From an uncultured Clostridia bacterium (GTDB lineage: Bacteria; Bacillota; Clostridia; Christensenellales; Borkfalkiaceae), in contig CANQWX010000014.1 of NCBI GenBank assembly GCA_947627665.1, positions 1 to 45,627 of the forward strand: a stretch of DNA of 45,627 bases. The letters are read 5' to 3'. This document shows positions 6,088 through 13,700 of the stretch, piece after piece. The first letter of the stretch is position 1, and each line of letters starts with the position of its first letter. The notes under the pieces were generated by a model that saw only the letters and a list, made by a program, of their open reading frames with translations, made no database searches and was not told where the DNA came from. Made by a program: the position numbers and the translations under genes.

Positions 6088-8043
6088 ATGAAGATCGCGC
6101 TTTCACAGGAGGGGAAACGCCCCCTGCATACAAGAACGGTGGGCCTCTTTTTGGAGGACATCAATTACGGTCTGGACGGCGGCCTGTATGCCGAGATGCT
6201 CGAAAACCGCAATTTCGAGGCAAAGGACGTCCGCGGCACGAAGGACAACTTCATCGTGGAGGAGGACGGCTCCTATGGCTGGAGTCCCTATCCCGCGGGC
6301 GCCGCGGTGGAGATGAAGATCAAGTCCGACCGTCCGCTCTTCTCCGAGAACCCGCACTATCTCCGCCTCAAAGCGGAGGCGGGCGCGGGCGTCCGCAACA
6401 AGGCGTACGACGGGATCTATCTCGTGAAGGGCATGAAGTACAACGTTTCGCTTTGGCTGCGCTCCTACGACTACCGCGGCAAGGCCTGCGTGGGGGTGTA
6501 CCGCGACGGCGCGGCGCTGGCGGAAAAGAAGATCAAGATCAAGGCAGACGGCAAGTGGCGGCGGTACTTTTTCCGCCTGAAAGCCAAAATGGACGCGGAA
6601 AAAGCCGATTTTTGCTTCTTGCTCGCGGGGAGCGGGACGGTGCACATCGACGCCTTCTCCATGATGCCCGAGAACGCCATCAAGGGCGTGTTCCGCCGCG
6701 ATCTCGCCGAACTCATGAAAGATTTCAAACCCGCCTTTTTGCGCTTCCCCGGAGGTTGCGTCGTGGAGGGGAACACCCTCGCCAACCGTTACCTCTGGAA
6801 GAACAGTCTGGGGCCTGCCGAGCGCAGGAAACACAACTGGAACCGCTGGGCGGTGCACGGCACGGACGTCGGGAACCCCCGCAGCCCATATTCCCACTAC
6901 GGACAGACGCTTGGCATCGGCTTCTATGAATATTTCAGGCTGTGCGAATATCTCGGCTGCAAGGCGCTGCCCGTCGTGAACGTCGGCATCGCCTGCCAAT
7001 ACATGTCCACCGAGAGCGTGCCCGTGGACAGCCCCGAATTCGAAACGTATCTCCAAGAGGCGCTCGACCTCGTCGAATTCGCCAACGGCGGCGAGGATAC
7101 GGAGTGGGGGAAGGTGCGCGCGGAGCTGGGGCATCCAGAACCCTTCGAGCTTGAATATCTTGCCCTCGGGAACGAGCAGTGGGAGGACCTCCCCGAGCAG
7201 CGCGACGGCACCGTGCGTTCCAACGATTTTTACAAACGGTGCGAGATCTTCGAAAAGAGGCTGCACGAAAAGTATCCCGCGCTCAAGCTCGTGGGCACCG
7301 CAGGACCTACCGTCGGCACGCCGACTTACGAGAGCGCATGGGCATGGGCGAGAAAGAAAGCGGAAGAGGATCCCGCTTTCCTGTACTGCATGGACGAGCA
7401 TTTTTATGTTTCTCCCGCGTGGCTCTACGGGCATGCGGACGTCTATGACGGCTATCCCCGCGACGTCAAGGTGTGCGCGGGGGAATACGCGGCGCATGTT
7501 CCCGGAACGGGCTGCGGGTCCTTCAACGCCCCGCAGGCGAATTGCTGGGAGGGCGCCCTCGCCGAAGCCGCCTTTATGACGGGCATGGAACGCAATGCGG
7601 ACGTGGTCGTCATGTCCTCCTATGCGCCCCTCTTTGCGCGGATCGGATATACGCAATGGGGTCCCGCGCTCGTGTGGTTCGACGGGAAGGGGGTGTACCC
7701 TTCGGCGAACTACCACGTCCAGCGGCTGTACAGCCTCTACACGGGCAACGCCGTGCTGAAAGCGGAAACGGACGGGGAGAAGGTGTACGTCACCGCCTCC
7801 GAACGGGAGGGGCTTACCTATCTCAAGATCGTCAATGCAGGGGAAACGGAACTCGACGCGGAGATCGTGGGCGACTACGATTTCGGGCAGCTCACCCGCA
7901 TCATCCGCATACAGGCGGCGCCCGCGGACTACAACACGGCGGAGGAGCCGCAAAAGGTCTGCCCCTACGAAGAGGCGCCTCTTTCGGCGCGCTCCTGCAC
8001 GCTGCCGCCCAAGAGTTTCAGCGTGCTCGTGTTCCGCAAATAG
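6088..8043 (+). CDS. Alpha-L-arabinofuranosidase, glycoside hydrolase family 51
   Basis: 651 residues, no signal peptide, so a cytoplasmic enzyme acting on imported arabino-oligosaccharides. The N-terminal part (about 45-200) resembles a carbohydrate-binding beta-sandwich; the TIM barrel begins near FLRFPGGCVVEGN (about 218). The acid/base Glu is E363 in LALGNEQ and the nucleophile is E466 in VCAGEYAAH. The C-terminal beta domain ends SFSVLVFRK, typical of GH51. ATG 6088 has GGGAG at 6077-6081; a GTG three bases earlier is the only rival. Being in one operon with a phosphate transporter rather than a sugar importer is odd, and no other arabinose gene is visible. Confidence 0.95.
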   Translation: MKIALSQEGKRPLHTRTVGLFLEDINYGLDGGLYAEMLENRNFEAKDVRGTKDNFIVEEDGSYGWSPYPAGAAVEMKIKSDRPLFSENPHYLRLKAEAGAGVRNKAYDGIYLVKGMKYNVSLWLRSYDYRGKACVGVYRDGAALAEKKIKIKADGKWRRYFFRLKAKMDAEKADFCFLLAGSGTVHIDAFSMMPENAIKGVFRRDLAELMKDFKPAFLRFPGGCVVEGNTLANRYLWKNSLGPAERRKHNWNRWAVHGTDVGNPRSPYSHYGQTLGIGFYEYFRLCEYLGCKALPVVNVGIACQYMSTESVPVDSPEFETYLQEALDLVEFANGGEDTEWGKVRAELGHPEPFELEYLALGNEQWEDLPEQRDGTVRSNDFYKRCEIFEKRLHEKYPALKLVGTAGPTVGTPTYESAWAWARKKAEEDPAFLYCMDEHFYVSPAWLYGHADVYDGYPRDVKVCAGEYAAHVPGTGCGSFNAPQANCWEGALAEAAFMTGMERNADVVVMSSYAPLFARIGYTQWGPALVWFDGKGVYPSANYHVQRLYSLYTGNAVLKAETDGEKVYVTASEREGLTYLKIVNAGETELDAEIVGDYDFGQLTRIIRIQAAPADYNTAEEPQKVCPYEEAPLSARSCTLPPKSFSVLVFRK

Positions 8044-8085
8044 AAGAGAAATTCTGCCGCGGCGCATTTTCCTGCCGAGAAACGG

Positions 8086-8114
8086 TTGAAAAATTTTTAC
8101 GGAAGTGCTATACT
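8086..8114 (+). promoter_or_regulatory. Promoter of the LRR lipoprotein gene
   Basis: TTGAAA (8086-8091), 17-bp spacer, TATACT (8109-8114). Confidence 0.75.
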
Positions 8115-8164
8115 GACATTTGAAATGTCTTGCCGCGGCTTGTCCGCGGCGGGGAGGCCTATAG

Positions 8165-9247
8165 ATGAAACGGACTTGGAAATTTTTTGCGATCGCGCTC
8201 ATCGCGGTCATGGCGGCTGGGATCTCGGGCTGCAAACACAAGCACAATTACGAAGTTTTGGAGCAAAGGGACGCCACCTGCGTGGAGGACGGCTTCCGCA
8301 GGAGCAAGTGCAAGGACTGCGGCGAAGTGCTCGAGGAAACGCTCTACGCGCTCGGGCACGATTACGACATCCACAACGCCTGCACGCGGTGTGAGTATAA
8401 GCTGGAACCCACTGTGACCCTCCAGTATATCTTTGCGGAGAACGAAAACGGCTACTATGCCGTGCTCGGCTCCTCGAAGGCGACCGAGATCGTCGTGGCC
8501 GCCTACTACCTCGCAAAACCCGTGATCGGCATCCGCGACGAGGGCTTTGCCGTTCCCGAAGGGGAGAAGGTCCCCGTCACGCAGGGCGCCGAGATCGTGA
8601 GCGTTGTGATCCCGGACGGCGTAAAGACGATCGGGGAACGCGCCTTCTACGGCTGCGCCAAGCTGGAAACGTTGACGCTTCCCCGCCGCAGCCTCCTTTC
8701 GATCGGGGATCTCGCCTTCCGCGGCTGCGTTGCCTTAAAAACGCCCAACGCCTCGCGCGGGGTGGAGAGCATCGGCTCCAACGCCTTTTACGGCTGCAAC
8801 GCCCTCACTTCCGTGCCCGATATGCCCGCGCTGAAGACGGTGGGGGAATACGCCTTTTCCGCCTGCGAAGCGCTCGAGCACGTCTATCTCGGCAGCGGTA
8901 CGGGGAGCGTGGGGAACGGCGCCTTTGCCGAATGCCCGCGCTTGAGATCGGTCGCGCTCGGCTCTGCGGAAGTCATCGGGCGCAACACTTTCCTCAGCTG
9001 CCCGCGCCTTGAGGAGGTTTCCGTTTCCTCGGCGCTCAAACAGATCGATTCCGCGGCGTTCACGGGCTGCACCGCCCTCAAAGCCATCCGCTTCGGCGGA
9101 AGCATGGCGGATTGGGCGGCGGTGACCAAGGCGGCGGATTGGTTCCTGACAAGCCTTGAACCCGGGGAATTTGTCGACTATTATATCTATTGCGCGGACG
9201 GCACGCTCGACCACAACGGCGTGGAAACGGCGGACGCCGGCAGATAA
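8165..9247 (+). CDS. Lipoprotein with BspA-type leucine-rich repeats (LRR_5)
   Basis: 360 residues. Signal peptide MKRTWKFFAIALIAVMAAG with lipobox ISGC (Cys23), so anchored outside the membrane. Residues 24-80 have a His/Cys-rich segment with CKDCG and CTRC pairs, a metal-ribbon-like module common in surface proteins of gut Clostridia. From about 140 there are six to seven repeats of the form IGERAFYGCAKLETLTLP, the BspA/LRR_5 pattern. Such proteins bind host or bacterial surfaces; the partner is unknown. Start chosen with GGGGAGG at 8151-8157. Monocistronic: own promoter upstream and terminator downstream. Confidence 0.9.
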   Translation: MKRTWKFFAIALIAVMAAGISGCKHKHNYEVLEQRDATCVEDGFRRSKCKDCGEVLEETLYALGHDYDIHNACTRCEYKLEPTVTLQYIFAENENGYYAVLGSSKATEIVVAAYYLAKPVIGIRDEGFAVPEGEKVPVTQGAEIVSVVIPDGVKTIGERAFYGCAKLETLTLPRRSLLSIGDLAFRGCVALKTPNASRGVESIGSNAFYGCNALTSVPDMPALKTVGEYAFSACEALEHVYLGSGTGSVGNGAFAECPRLRSVALGSAEVIGRNTFLSCPRLEEVSVSSALKQIDSAAFTGCTALKAIRFGGSMADWAAVTKAADWFLTSLEPGEFVDYYIYCADGTLDHNGVETADAGR

Positions 9248-9252
9248 AAAGC

Positions 9253-9285
9253 AAAGGGGGCGGAAGCGACCGCTCCTTTTTCTTG
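9253..9285 (+). terminator. Terminator after the LRR lipoprotein gene
   Basis: AAAGGGGGCGG (9253-9263) pairs with CCGCTCCTTTT (9270-9280), with G-T pairs, loop AAGCGA, followed by T-rich TCTT. It lies 6 bases after the stop codon. Confidence 0.8.
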
Positions 9286-9332
9286 ATAATTTGCATCGGG
9301 AAAGAGCATAAAATAACACAAAGGAGAGAAGT

Positions 9333-11411
9333 ATGGACGTAACCGAAATTTTCGGCAGCAACGTTTTCGGCGACGAGGTGATGAAAAACTCGCTGCCCAA
9401 GGAGGTATACAGATCCCTCCGCAGGACCATCGACGCGGGCGAGCCGCTCGATTCGAACATTGCGAGCGCCGTCGCCAACGCCATGAAGGATTGGGCGGTG
9501 AAAAAGGGCGCCACCCATTACACCCATTGGTTCCAGCCCCTCACCAACCTCACGGCGGAAAAGCACGACAGTTTTATCGAGCCGGACGGCGACAAAGTCA
9601 TCATGCAGCTCACGGGGAAATCGCTCATCGTGGGCGAACCGGACGCCTCCTCCTTCCCTTCGGGGGGATCGCGGGCGACCTCCGCCGCGCGCGGCTATAC
9701 CGCATGGGACCCCACCTCTCCCGCCTTTGTCAAGGAGGGCACGCTCTACATCCCCACGGTGTTCGTTTCCTATACGGGCGAAACGCTCGACAAAAAGGCG
9801 CCGCTGCTCAAATCCATGACGGCGCTCGACACGCAGGCGAAACGGCTTTTGAAGCTGTTCGGCATCGAATGCAAGAAGGTTTCCACCACGGTGGGACCGG
9901 AGCAGGAATACTTCCTCATCGACGAGGAGGAGTACTTGAAGCGCAAGGACCTCATCCTGACGGGCAGAACGCTGTTCGGCGCGCCGCCTTCCCGCGGGCA
10001 GGAGCTTGAGGACCACTATTTCGGCGTGTTGAAGACGCGCATCTCCGACTATATGCGCGATCTCGACGAAACGCTCTGGAAATACGGCATTTTTGCCAAG
10101 ACCAAGCACAACGAAGTGGCGCCCGCCCAGCACGAACTCGCGCCCGTGTTCACCACCACCAACGTGGCGGTGGATGCCAACCAGCTCACCATGGAACTCA
10201 TGAAGAAGGTCGCGCATCGGCACGGGCTTGTCTGCCTGCTGCACGAAAAGCCCTTCGACGGCGTGAACGGCTCGGGCAAGCACAACAATTGGTCGCTCTC
10301 CACCGATACGGGGCTTAATCTGCTCGACCCCGGTGAAAACCCCGAGAACAATCCCCGCTTTATGCTCGTGCTTGCCTGCGTGATCGCCGCGGTGGACCGC
10401 TATCAGGGCGTGTTGCGGGCGTCCGTCGCCTCGGCGGGCAACGATCACCGTTTGGGCGCGAACGAGGCGCCCCCCGCCATCATCTCCGTCTATCTCGGCG
10501 ACCAGCTCGGCGCGCTCGTGGACAGCATCGTCAACGGCAGAGAATATGTGCCGAAAAAGGCGGTCCCCGGTTCCATCGGCGTGCCTTCCTCGCCCATCTT
10601 TCCCATCGACACCACGGACAGGAACCGCACTTCTCCGTTTGCGTTCACGGGCAACAAATTCGAATTCCGCATGCTCGGTTCGCAGGCCTCCGTCGCCGAC
10701 CCCAACATCGTGCTCAACACCATCGCGGCGGAGCTGTTCTCCGAGGCGGTGGACGCGCTGGCGGGTACGGACGATTTTGCAAAGGCCTGCCGCGAATACA
10801 CTGAAAATCTGCTCAAAAAGCACTACCGTATCATCTTTAACTACAACGGCTACGGTCCTGACTGGGAACCCGAGGCGGTGCGCCGCGGACTTCTGAACAA
10901 CAAGACTACCGCGGACGCCGTTCCCGAATTTTTCAAGCGGGAGAACATCGACGTGTTCGTCAAACAGGGTGTGTACACCGAGCGCGAGGTCGTCGCCCGC
11001 GCGAATATCCAGCTTGAAAATTACATCAAGGTCATCAATATCGAAGCGCTCACCATGGCGGAAATGGCGAAGCAGGACATCTATCCCGCCGTCAACGGCT
11101 ACATCGCCGAGCTGTGCGCCGTCATCGAAAACAAGCGCGCCGTGAGCGAAAAACTCGCAACGGGTGCCGATCTGAAGCTGGCCGAACGGCTTTCCACCAT
11201 GAACGACGCGTTTGCGGCGGCGGTGGAAAAGCTCGAGACCGATCTTGCCGAGATGCCCGCGGGGGAGGGTCCCGCTTCGCAGAAGATGGCGCACGTCATC
11301 GTTCCCGACATGGACGCGGTGCGTTCCCTCGCCGACGGCATGGAAAAGCTCTGCTCCTCCGATTATTGGCCCTATCCCACCTATACCGATTTGCTGTATA
11401 GCGTGAAGTAG
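9333..11411 (+). CDS. glnN: Glutamine synthetase type III
   Basis: 692 residues, the length of the large GSIII class rather than GSI (about 450). Family signatures run throughout: NVFGDEVMKNSLPKEVYRSL at the N-terminus, GATHYTHWFQPLT, SSFPSGGSRATSAARGYTAWD, KVSTTVGPEQEYFLID (substrate Glu), KHNEVAPAQHELAPVF and GSGKHNNWSLSTDTG. It makes glutamine from glutamate, ammonia and ATP in the cytoplasm. AAAGGAG lies 7-8 bases before ATG 9333. Probably monocistronic; a long inverted-repeat element begins 3 bases after the stop. No nitrogen-regulatory site is evident. Confidence 0.97.
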   Translation: MDVTEIFGSNVFGDEVMKNSLPKEVYRSLRRTIDAGEPLDSNIASAVANAMKDWAVKKGATHYTHWFQPLTNLTAEKHDSFIEPDGDKVIMQLTGKSLIVGEPDASSFPSGGSRATSAARGYTAWDPTSPAFVKEGTLYIPTVFVSYTGETLDKKAPLLKSMTALDTQAKRLLKLFGIECKKVSTTVGPEQEYFLIDEEEYLKRKDLILTGRTLFGAPPSRGQELEDHYFGVLKTRISDYMRDLDETLWKYGIFAKTKHNEVAPAQHELAPVFTTTNVAVDANQLTMELMKKVAHRHGLVCLLHEKPFDGVNGSGKHNNWSLSTDTGLNLLDPGENPENNPRFMLVLACVIAAVDRYQGVLRASVASAGNDHRLGANEAPPAIISVYLGDQLGALVDSIVNGREYVPKKAVPGSIGVPSSPIFPIDTTDRNRTSPFAFTGNKFEFRMLGSQASVADPNIVLNTIAAELFSEAVDALAGTDDFAKACREYTENLLKKHYRIIFNYNGYGPDWEPEAVRRGLLNNKTTADAVPEFFKRENIDVFVKQGVYTEREVVARANIQLENYIKVINIEALTMAEMAKQDIYPAVNGYIAELCAVIENKRAVSEKLATGADLKLAERLSTMNDAFAAAVEKLETDLAEMPAGEGPASQKMAHVIVPDMDAVRSLADGMEKLCSSDYWPYPTYTDLLYSVK

Positions 11412-11413
11412 GT

Positions 11414-11533
11414 GTTTCGAACGATTCTTTGCTTGCGCCACTCCCTTGCCCACCCCTTGAGGGGTGGGTGTCTTGCCGCAACGGCGGCAAGACGGAAGGG
11501 GTGTCGCTTTGAAAAGAATCGTTCGAGGAAACG
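11414..11533. repeat. 120-bp nested inverted-repeat element behind glnN
   Basis: Outer arms GTTTC-GAACGATTCTTT (11414-11430) and AAAAGAATCGTTCG plus GGAAAC (11512-11532) are inverted copies. Inside lie two perfect hairpins: CCCACCCCT/AGGGGTGGG (about 11449-11468) and GTCTTGCCGC/GCGGCAAGAC (about 11470-11493). There is no open frame and no final T run. It looks like a small palindromic mobile repeat rather than a simple terminator. Confidence 0.75.
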
Positions 11534-11650
11534 TGCGCATATGGTTTAATTTGCTTGTCCTCTCGTTCGTTTCATCGGACAAGAAGGCAAAAGTAATTGC
11601 CAAATTGTGTCGCCCACGGCGGAAGTGAATTCCGCCTAAGGCAAGTAAAT
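11534..11650. other. Intergenic DNA without gene
   Basis: No supported feature except a palindromic motif around GGCGGAAGTGAATTCCGCC (11619-11637) that has a degenerate counterpart before the second direct repeat (about 12736-12758). Confidence 0.4.
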
Positions 11651-11814
11651 TGTATTCACGAAAAATCTTTTGCTGCGCAAAATCTTTTTCCGTGAGATTG
11701 GCCTTTCTTGCTGTCCCTTGTAGGGAAAGTGGCGCGAAGCGCCGAAAGGGTTCTCGGAGAACCCCTCAGTCACTCACTACGTTCGTGACAGCTCCCCTGC
11801 AAGGGGCGCCAAGT
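11651..11814 (+). repeat. Dispersed repeat A, copy 1 (about 164 bp)
   Basis: Runs from TGTATTCACG to GGGGCGCCAAGT and is closely matched by 12775-12934 in the same orientation. It contains several short palindromes (GTGGCGC/GCGCCG, GGTTCTC/GAGAACC, CCCCTGCAAGGGG). Shorter pieces of the same repeat occur near 30960-31013. Non-coding. Confidence 0.8.
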
Positions 11815-11841
11815 CCTCAGGCTCGGCTTGCGCCTCGCCAG

Positions 11842-12075
11842 CTTTCTCACACGGGTAGAACCCCGTGTAACTTCGCACTGCGTGCTCGTGCCGCCCTTAG
11901 AAAAACAGAACGTGCGGGCGGGGCGGTCACCGTTCGCGCGGCAAATGCGCTACTTCGCCTAACGGCTCGTGCCGCCTAAGGAATTAGACATTAGAAAGGC
12001 GGGGCACTCATGTCGCATTGCGCCAACGGTTATCAACCGTTGGCAGAAGGCAATGCTCCACCTGCAAGGGGCGCC
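11842..12075 (-). repeat. Dispersed repeat B, copy 1 (about 234 bp, inverted)
   Basis: Reverse complement of 41056-41297 with few differences, and of the shortened copy 30821-30935. It is built from stem-loops such as ACACGGGG-TTCTA-CCCCGTGT-like and CCAACGG-TTAT-CAACCGTTGG-like arms. Non-coding; any reading frames through it are chance. Confidence 0.85.
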
Positions 12076-12117
12076 GAGAATGTACCCCCTCCGACGGAGG
12101 GGGTTTGAAATTTTTTC

Positions 12118-12146
12118 TTGACAAAAGTTTTGCAATCTATTATGAT
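12118..12146 (+). promoter_or_regulatory. Promoter of dut, placed for a leaderless transcript
   Basis: Perfect TTGACA (12118-12123), 17-bp spacer, TATGAT (12141-12146). The dut ATG starts 8 bases after the -10 box, so transcription would begin at or one base before the start codon. Confidence 0.85.
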
Positions 12147-12153
12147 ATAGACC

Positions 12154-12582
12154 ATGAAAGTCAACGTCAAAAAGCTCAACGAAAAAGCAAAGCTGCCCAC
12201 TTATGGCTCGCAATATGCGGCGGGCGCAGATCTCTATTCCTGCGAAGCGTACGAAATAAAGGCGGGAGAAACGGTGTTCGTGCATACGGGCGTCGCAGTG
12301 GAGCTGCCCGCAGGCACGGTGGGGCTTGTCTACGCCCGCAGCGGACTTGCCTGCAAAAAGGACCTCGCGCCCGCCAACAAAGTGGGGGTCATCGACTGCG
12401 ATTACCGCGGGGAGATCATGGTCGCCATTCACAACCACGGCAAGGAGAGCCGCACGGTCGGCGAAGGAGAACGGGTCGCCCAGCTCGTCGTTGCGCCCTA
12501 TTATACCTGTGAATTTTGCGAAACGGACGAGCTTTCCGCCACCGTCCGCGGCGCAGGCGGATTTGGGTCAACAGGGAGATAA
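12154..12582 (+). CDS. dut: dUTP diphosphatase (dUTPase)
   Basis: 142 residues, trimeric dUTPase length. All five motifs are present in order: YAAGADLYS, ARSGLA, VIDCDYRGEIMVAIHN (catalytic Asp), GERVAQLVV and RGAGGFGSTGR. It converts dUTP to dUMP and diphosphate, keeping uracil out of DNA and feeding thymidylate synthesis. No ribosome binding site precedes ATG 12154 and the promoter -10 box is only 8 bases away, so a leaderless mRNA is likely. The gene is bracketed by copies of dispersed repeats A and B and by an inverted-repeat element, but its sequence is intact and ordinary. Confidence 0.96.
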   Translation: MKVNVKKLNEKAKLPTYGSQYAAGADLYSCEAYEIKAGETVFVHTGVAVELPAGTVGLVYARSGLACKKDLAPANKVGVIDCDYRGEIMVAIHNHGKESRTVGEGERVAQLVVAPYYTCEFCETDELSATVRGAGGFGSTGR

Positions 12583-12587
12583 TTCAC

Positions 12588-12703
12588 AGATTTCTTTTTC
12601 TTGCCGCTTGTTTCACCCTCGCTTTGCTCGGGTTCAAATGCGTTCGGGCGCTCCACGAGCTTCGCGCCGAACGTGAAGCGGCAATCGTAGCAAAAAGAAA
12701 TCT
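12588..12703. repeat. 116-bp inverted-repeat element after dut
   Basis: Ends AGATTTCTTTTT (12588-12599) and AAAAAGAAATCT (12692-12703) are perfect inverted copies, with inner GCCGCTT/AAGCGGC arms and a central hairpin around CGTTCGG...CCGAACG. Same size and layout as the element behind glnN but different arm sequence. It may also terminate dut. Confidence 0.7.
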
Positions 12704-12774
12704 CGTGATCGCTATGGGCGTTCGCCGCTTTACGCGCGAAGTGAATTCGCGCTACGGCTCTCGGCGATGGGATT

Positions 12775-12934
12775 TATATTCACGAAAACTCTTTTGCTGC
12801 GTAAAATCTTTTTCCGAGATCGGCCTTTCTTGCTGTCCCTAAAAGGGAAAGTGGCGCGAGGCGCCGAAAGGGTTTCTGAGAACCCCTCAGTCACTCACTA
12901 CGTTCGTGACAGCTCCCCTACAGGGGCGCCAAGT
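12775..12934 (+). repeat. Dispersed repeat A, copy 2 (about 160 bp)
   Basis: Direct repeat of 11651-11814 with scattered substitutions and small indels. It ends 20 bases before trmB. The rest of 12583-12954 holds only the inverted-repeat element and a palindromic link. Confidence 0.8.
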
Positions 12935-12954
12935 GCGGCAAAACGGAGTATCTT

Positions 12955-13656
12955 ATGCGCATGCGGAAAAAGCGGCATTTGGAGCCGCGTATGGAACAAT
13001 GTAAGGATTTGCTCGTTGTCCGCGGGCGGCCCTGCCTCAATCTCAAAGAGGCGGCGGAGAATTTCCGCGCCCTTTTGGACTATCCCGCGCTGTTCGGGAA
13101 CGATGATCCCGTGGAACTCGAAGTCGGCTGCGGCAACGGCGGCTTTATTTCGGAACTTGCCCGCCGCAACCCAAACACGAACTATCTCGCCGTCGAAGTC
13201 TGCTCCAACGTCATTCTCACGGCGATGGAAAACTGCAAACGGGCGGGCATTTCCAACGTGCGCTTTCTCAATATCCCCGCCGAAATCCTGCCCTGCTACA
13301 TTCCCGCGGGCAGCGTGGAAAAGGTCTATCTCAACTTTTCCACGCCGCTCCCCGAAACGAGCCGCGAAAGACAGCGGCTCACTTCCTCCCGCTTTCTGCC
13401 CATTTACGACGCGCTCTTAAAAGAGGGCGGGAAGATCGTGCAAAAAACGGACAGCGAGGAATTTTTCGATTATTCCCTCGCAAAATTCCGCGAACACGGG
13501 TTCGAAGTGGGGGAGGTGACGCGCGATCTGCACCGCAGCGAATATGCGAAGGAGAACATCGTCACCGAGTACGAAAAGAACTTTTCGGAGAAGGGCATGC
13601 CCATCTTCCGTGCCGTTGCGGTCAAGAAAACCATCGGAAAACGCGAAACGCTTTGA
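12955..13656 (+). CDS. trmB: tRNA (guanine-N7)-methyltransferase, TrmB family, with altered active-site loop
   Basis: 233 residues, TrmB length. The N-terminus MRMRKKRHLEPRM is family-typical, ELEVGCGNGGF is the SAM-binding loop, and the C-terminal QKTDSEEF and NIVTEYEKNFSEKG motifs are conserved. The enzyme methylates G46 of tRNAs with SAM. The loop that in most TrmB proteins reads NFSDPWPK..H.KRR is NFSTPLPETSRERQR here, so the conserved Asp, Trp and His are replaced. Start ATG 12955 follows GGAG at 12945-12948. A promoter for the next gene lies over its stop codon. The call to the family is firm; full catalytic competence is uncertain. Confidence 0.88.
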   Translation: MRMRKKRHLEPRMEQCKDLLVVRGRPCLNLKEAAENFRALLDYPALFGNDDPVELEVGCGNGGFISELARRNPNTNYLAVEVCSNVILTAMENCKRAGISNVRFLNIPAEILPCYIPAGSVEKVYLNFSTPLPETSRERQRLTSSRFLPIYDALLKEGGKIVQKTDSEEFFDYSLAKFREHGFEVGEVTRDLHRSEYAKENIVTEYEKNFSEKGMPIFRAVAVKKTIGKRETL

Positions 13657-13681
13657 CATTTTACGGTGGGCGTAGTATAAT
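13653..13681 (+). promoter_or_regulatory. Promoter of the GT8-ABC exporter operon
   Basis: Consensus TTGACA (13653-13658), 17-bp spacer, consensus TATAAT (13676-13681), 19 bases before the start codon. The -35 box overlaps the trmB stop codon. Confidence 0.9.
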
Positions 13682-13700
13682 TCCCACAGGGAGAAAGAAT

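Noticed and set aside
11650-12050. Frames through repeats A and B, including those shared between 11959 and 41284
   Set aside because: The shared peptide sequence only reflects the repeated DNA; copies differ by indels that break the frame and there are no ribosome binding sites.
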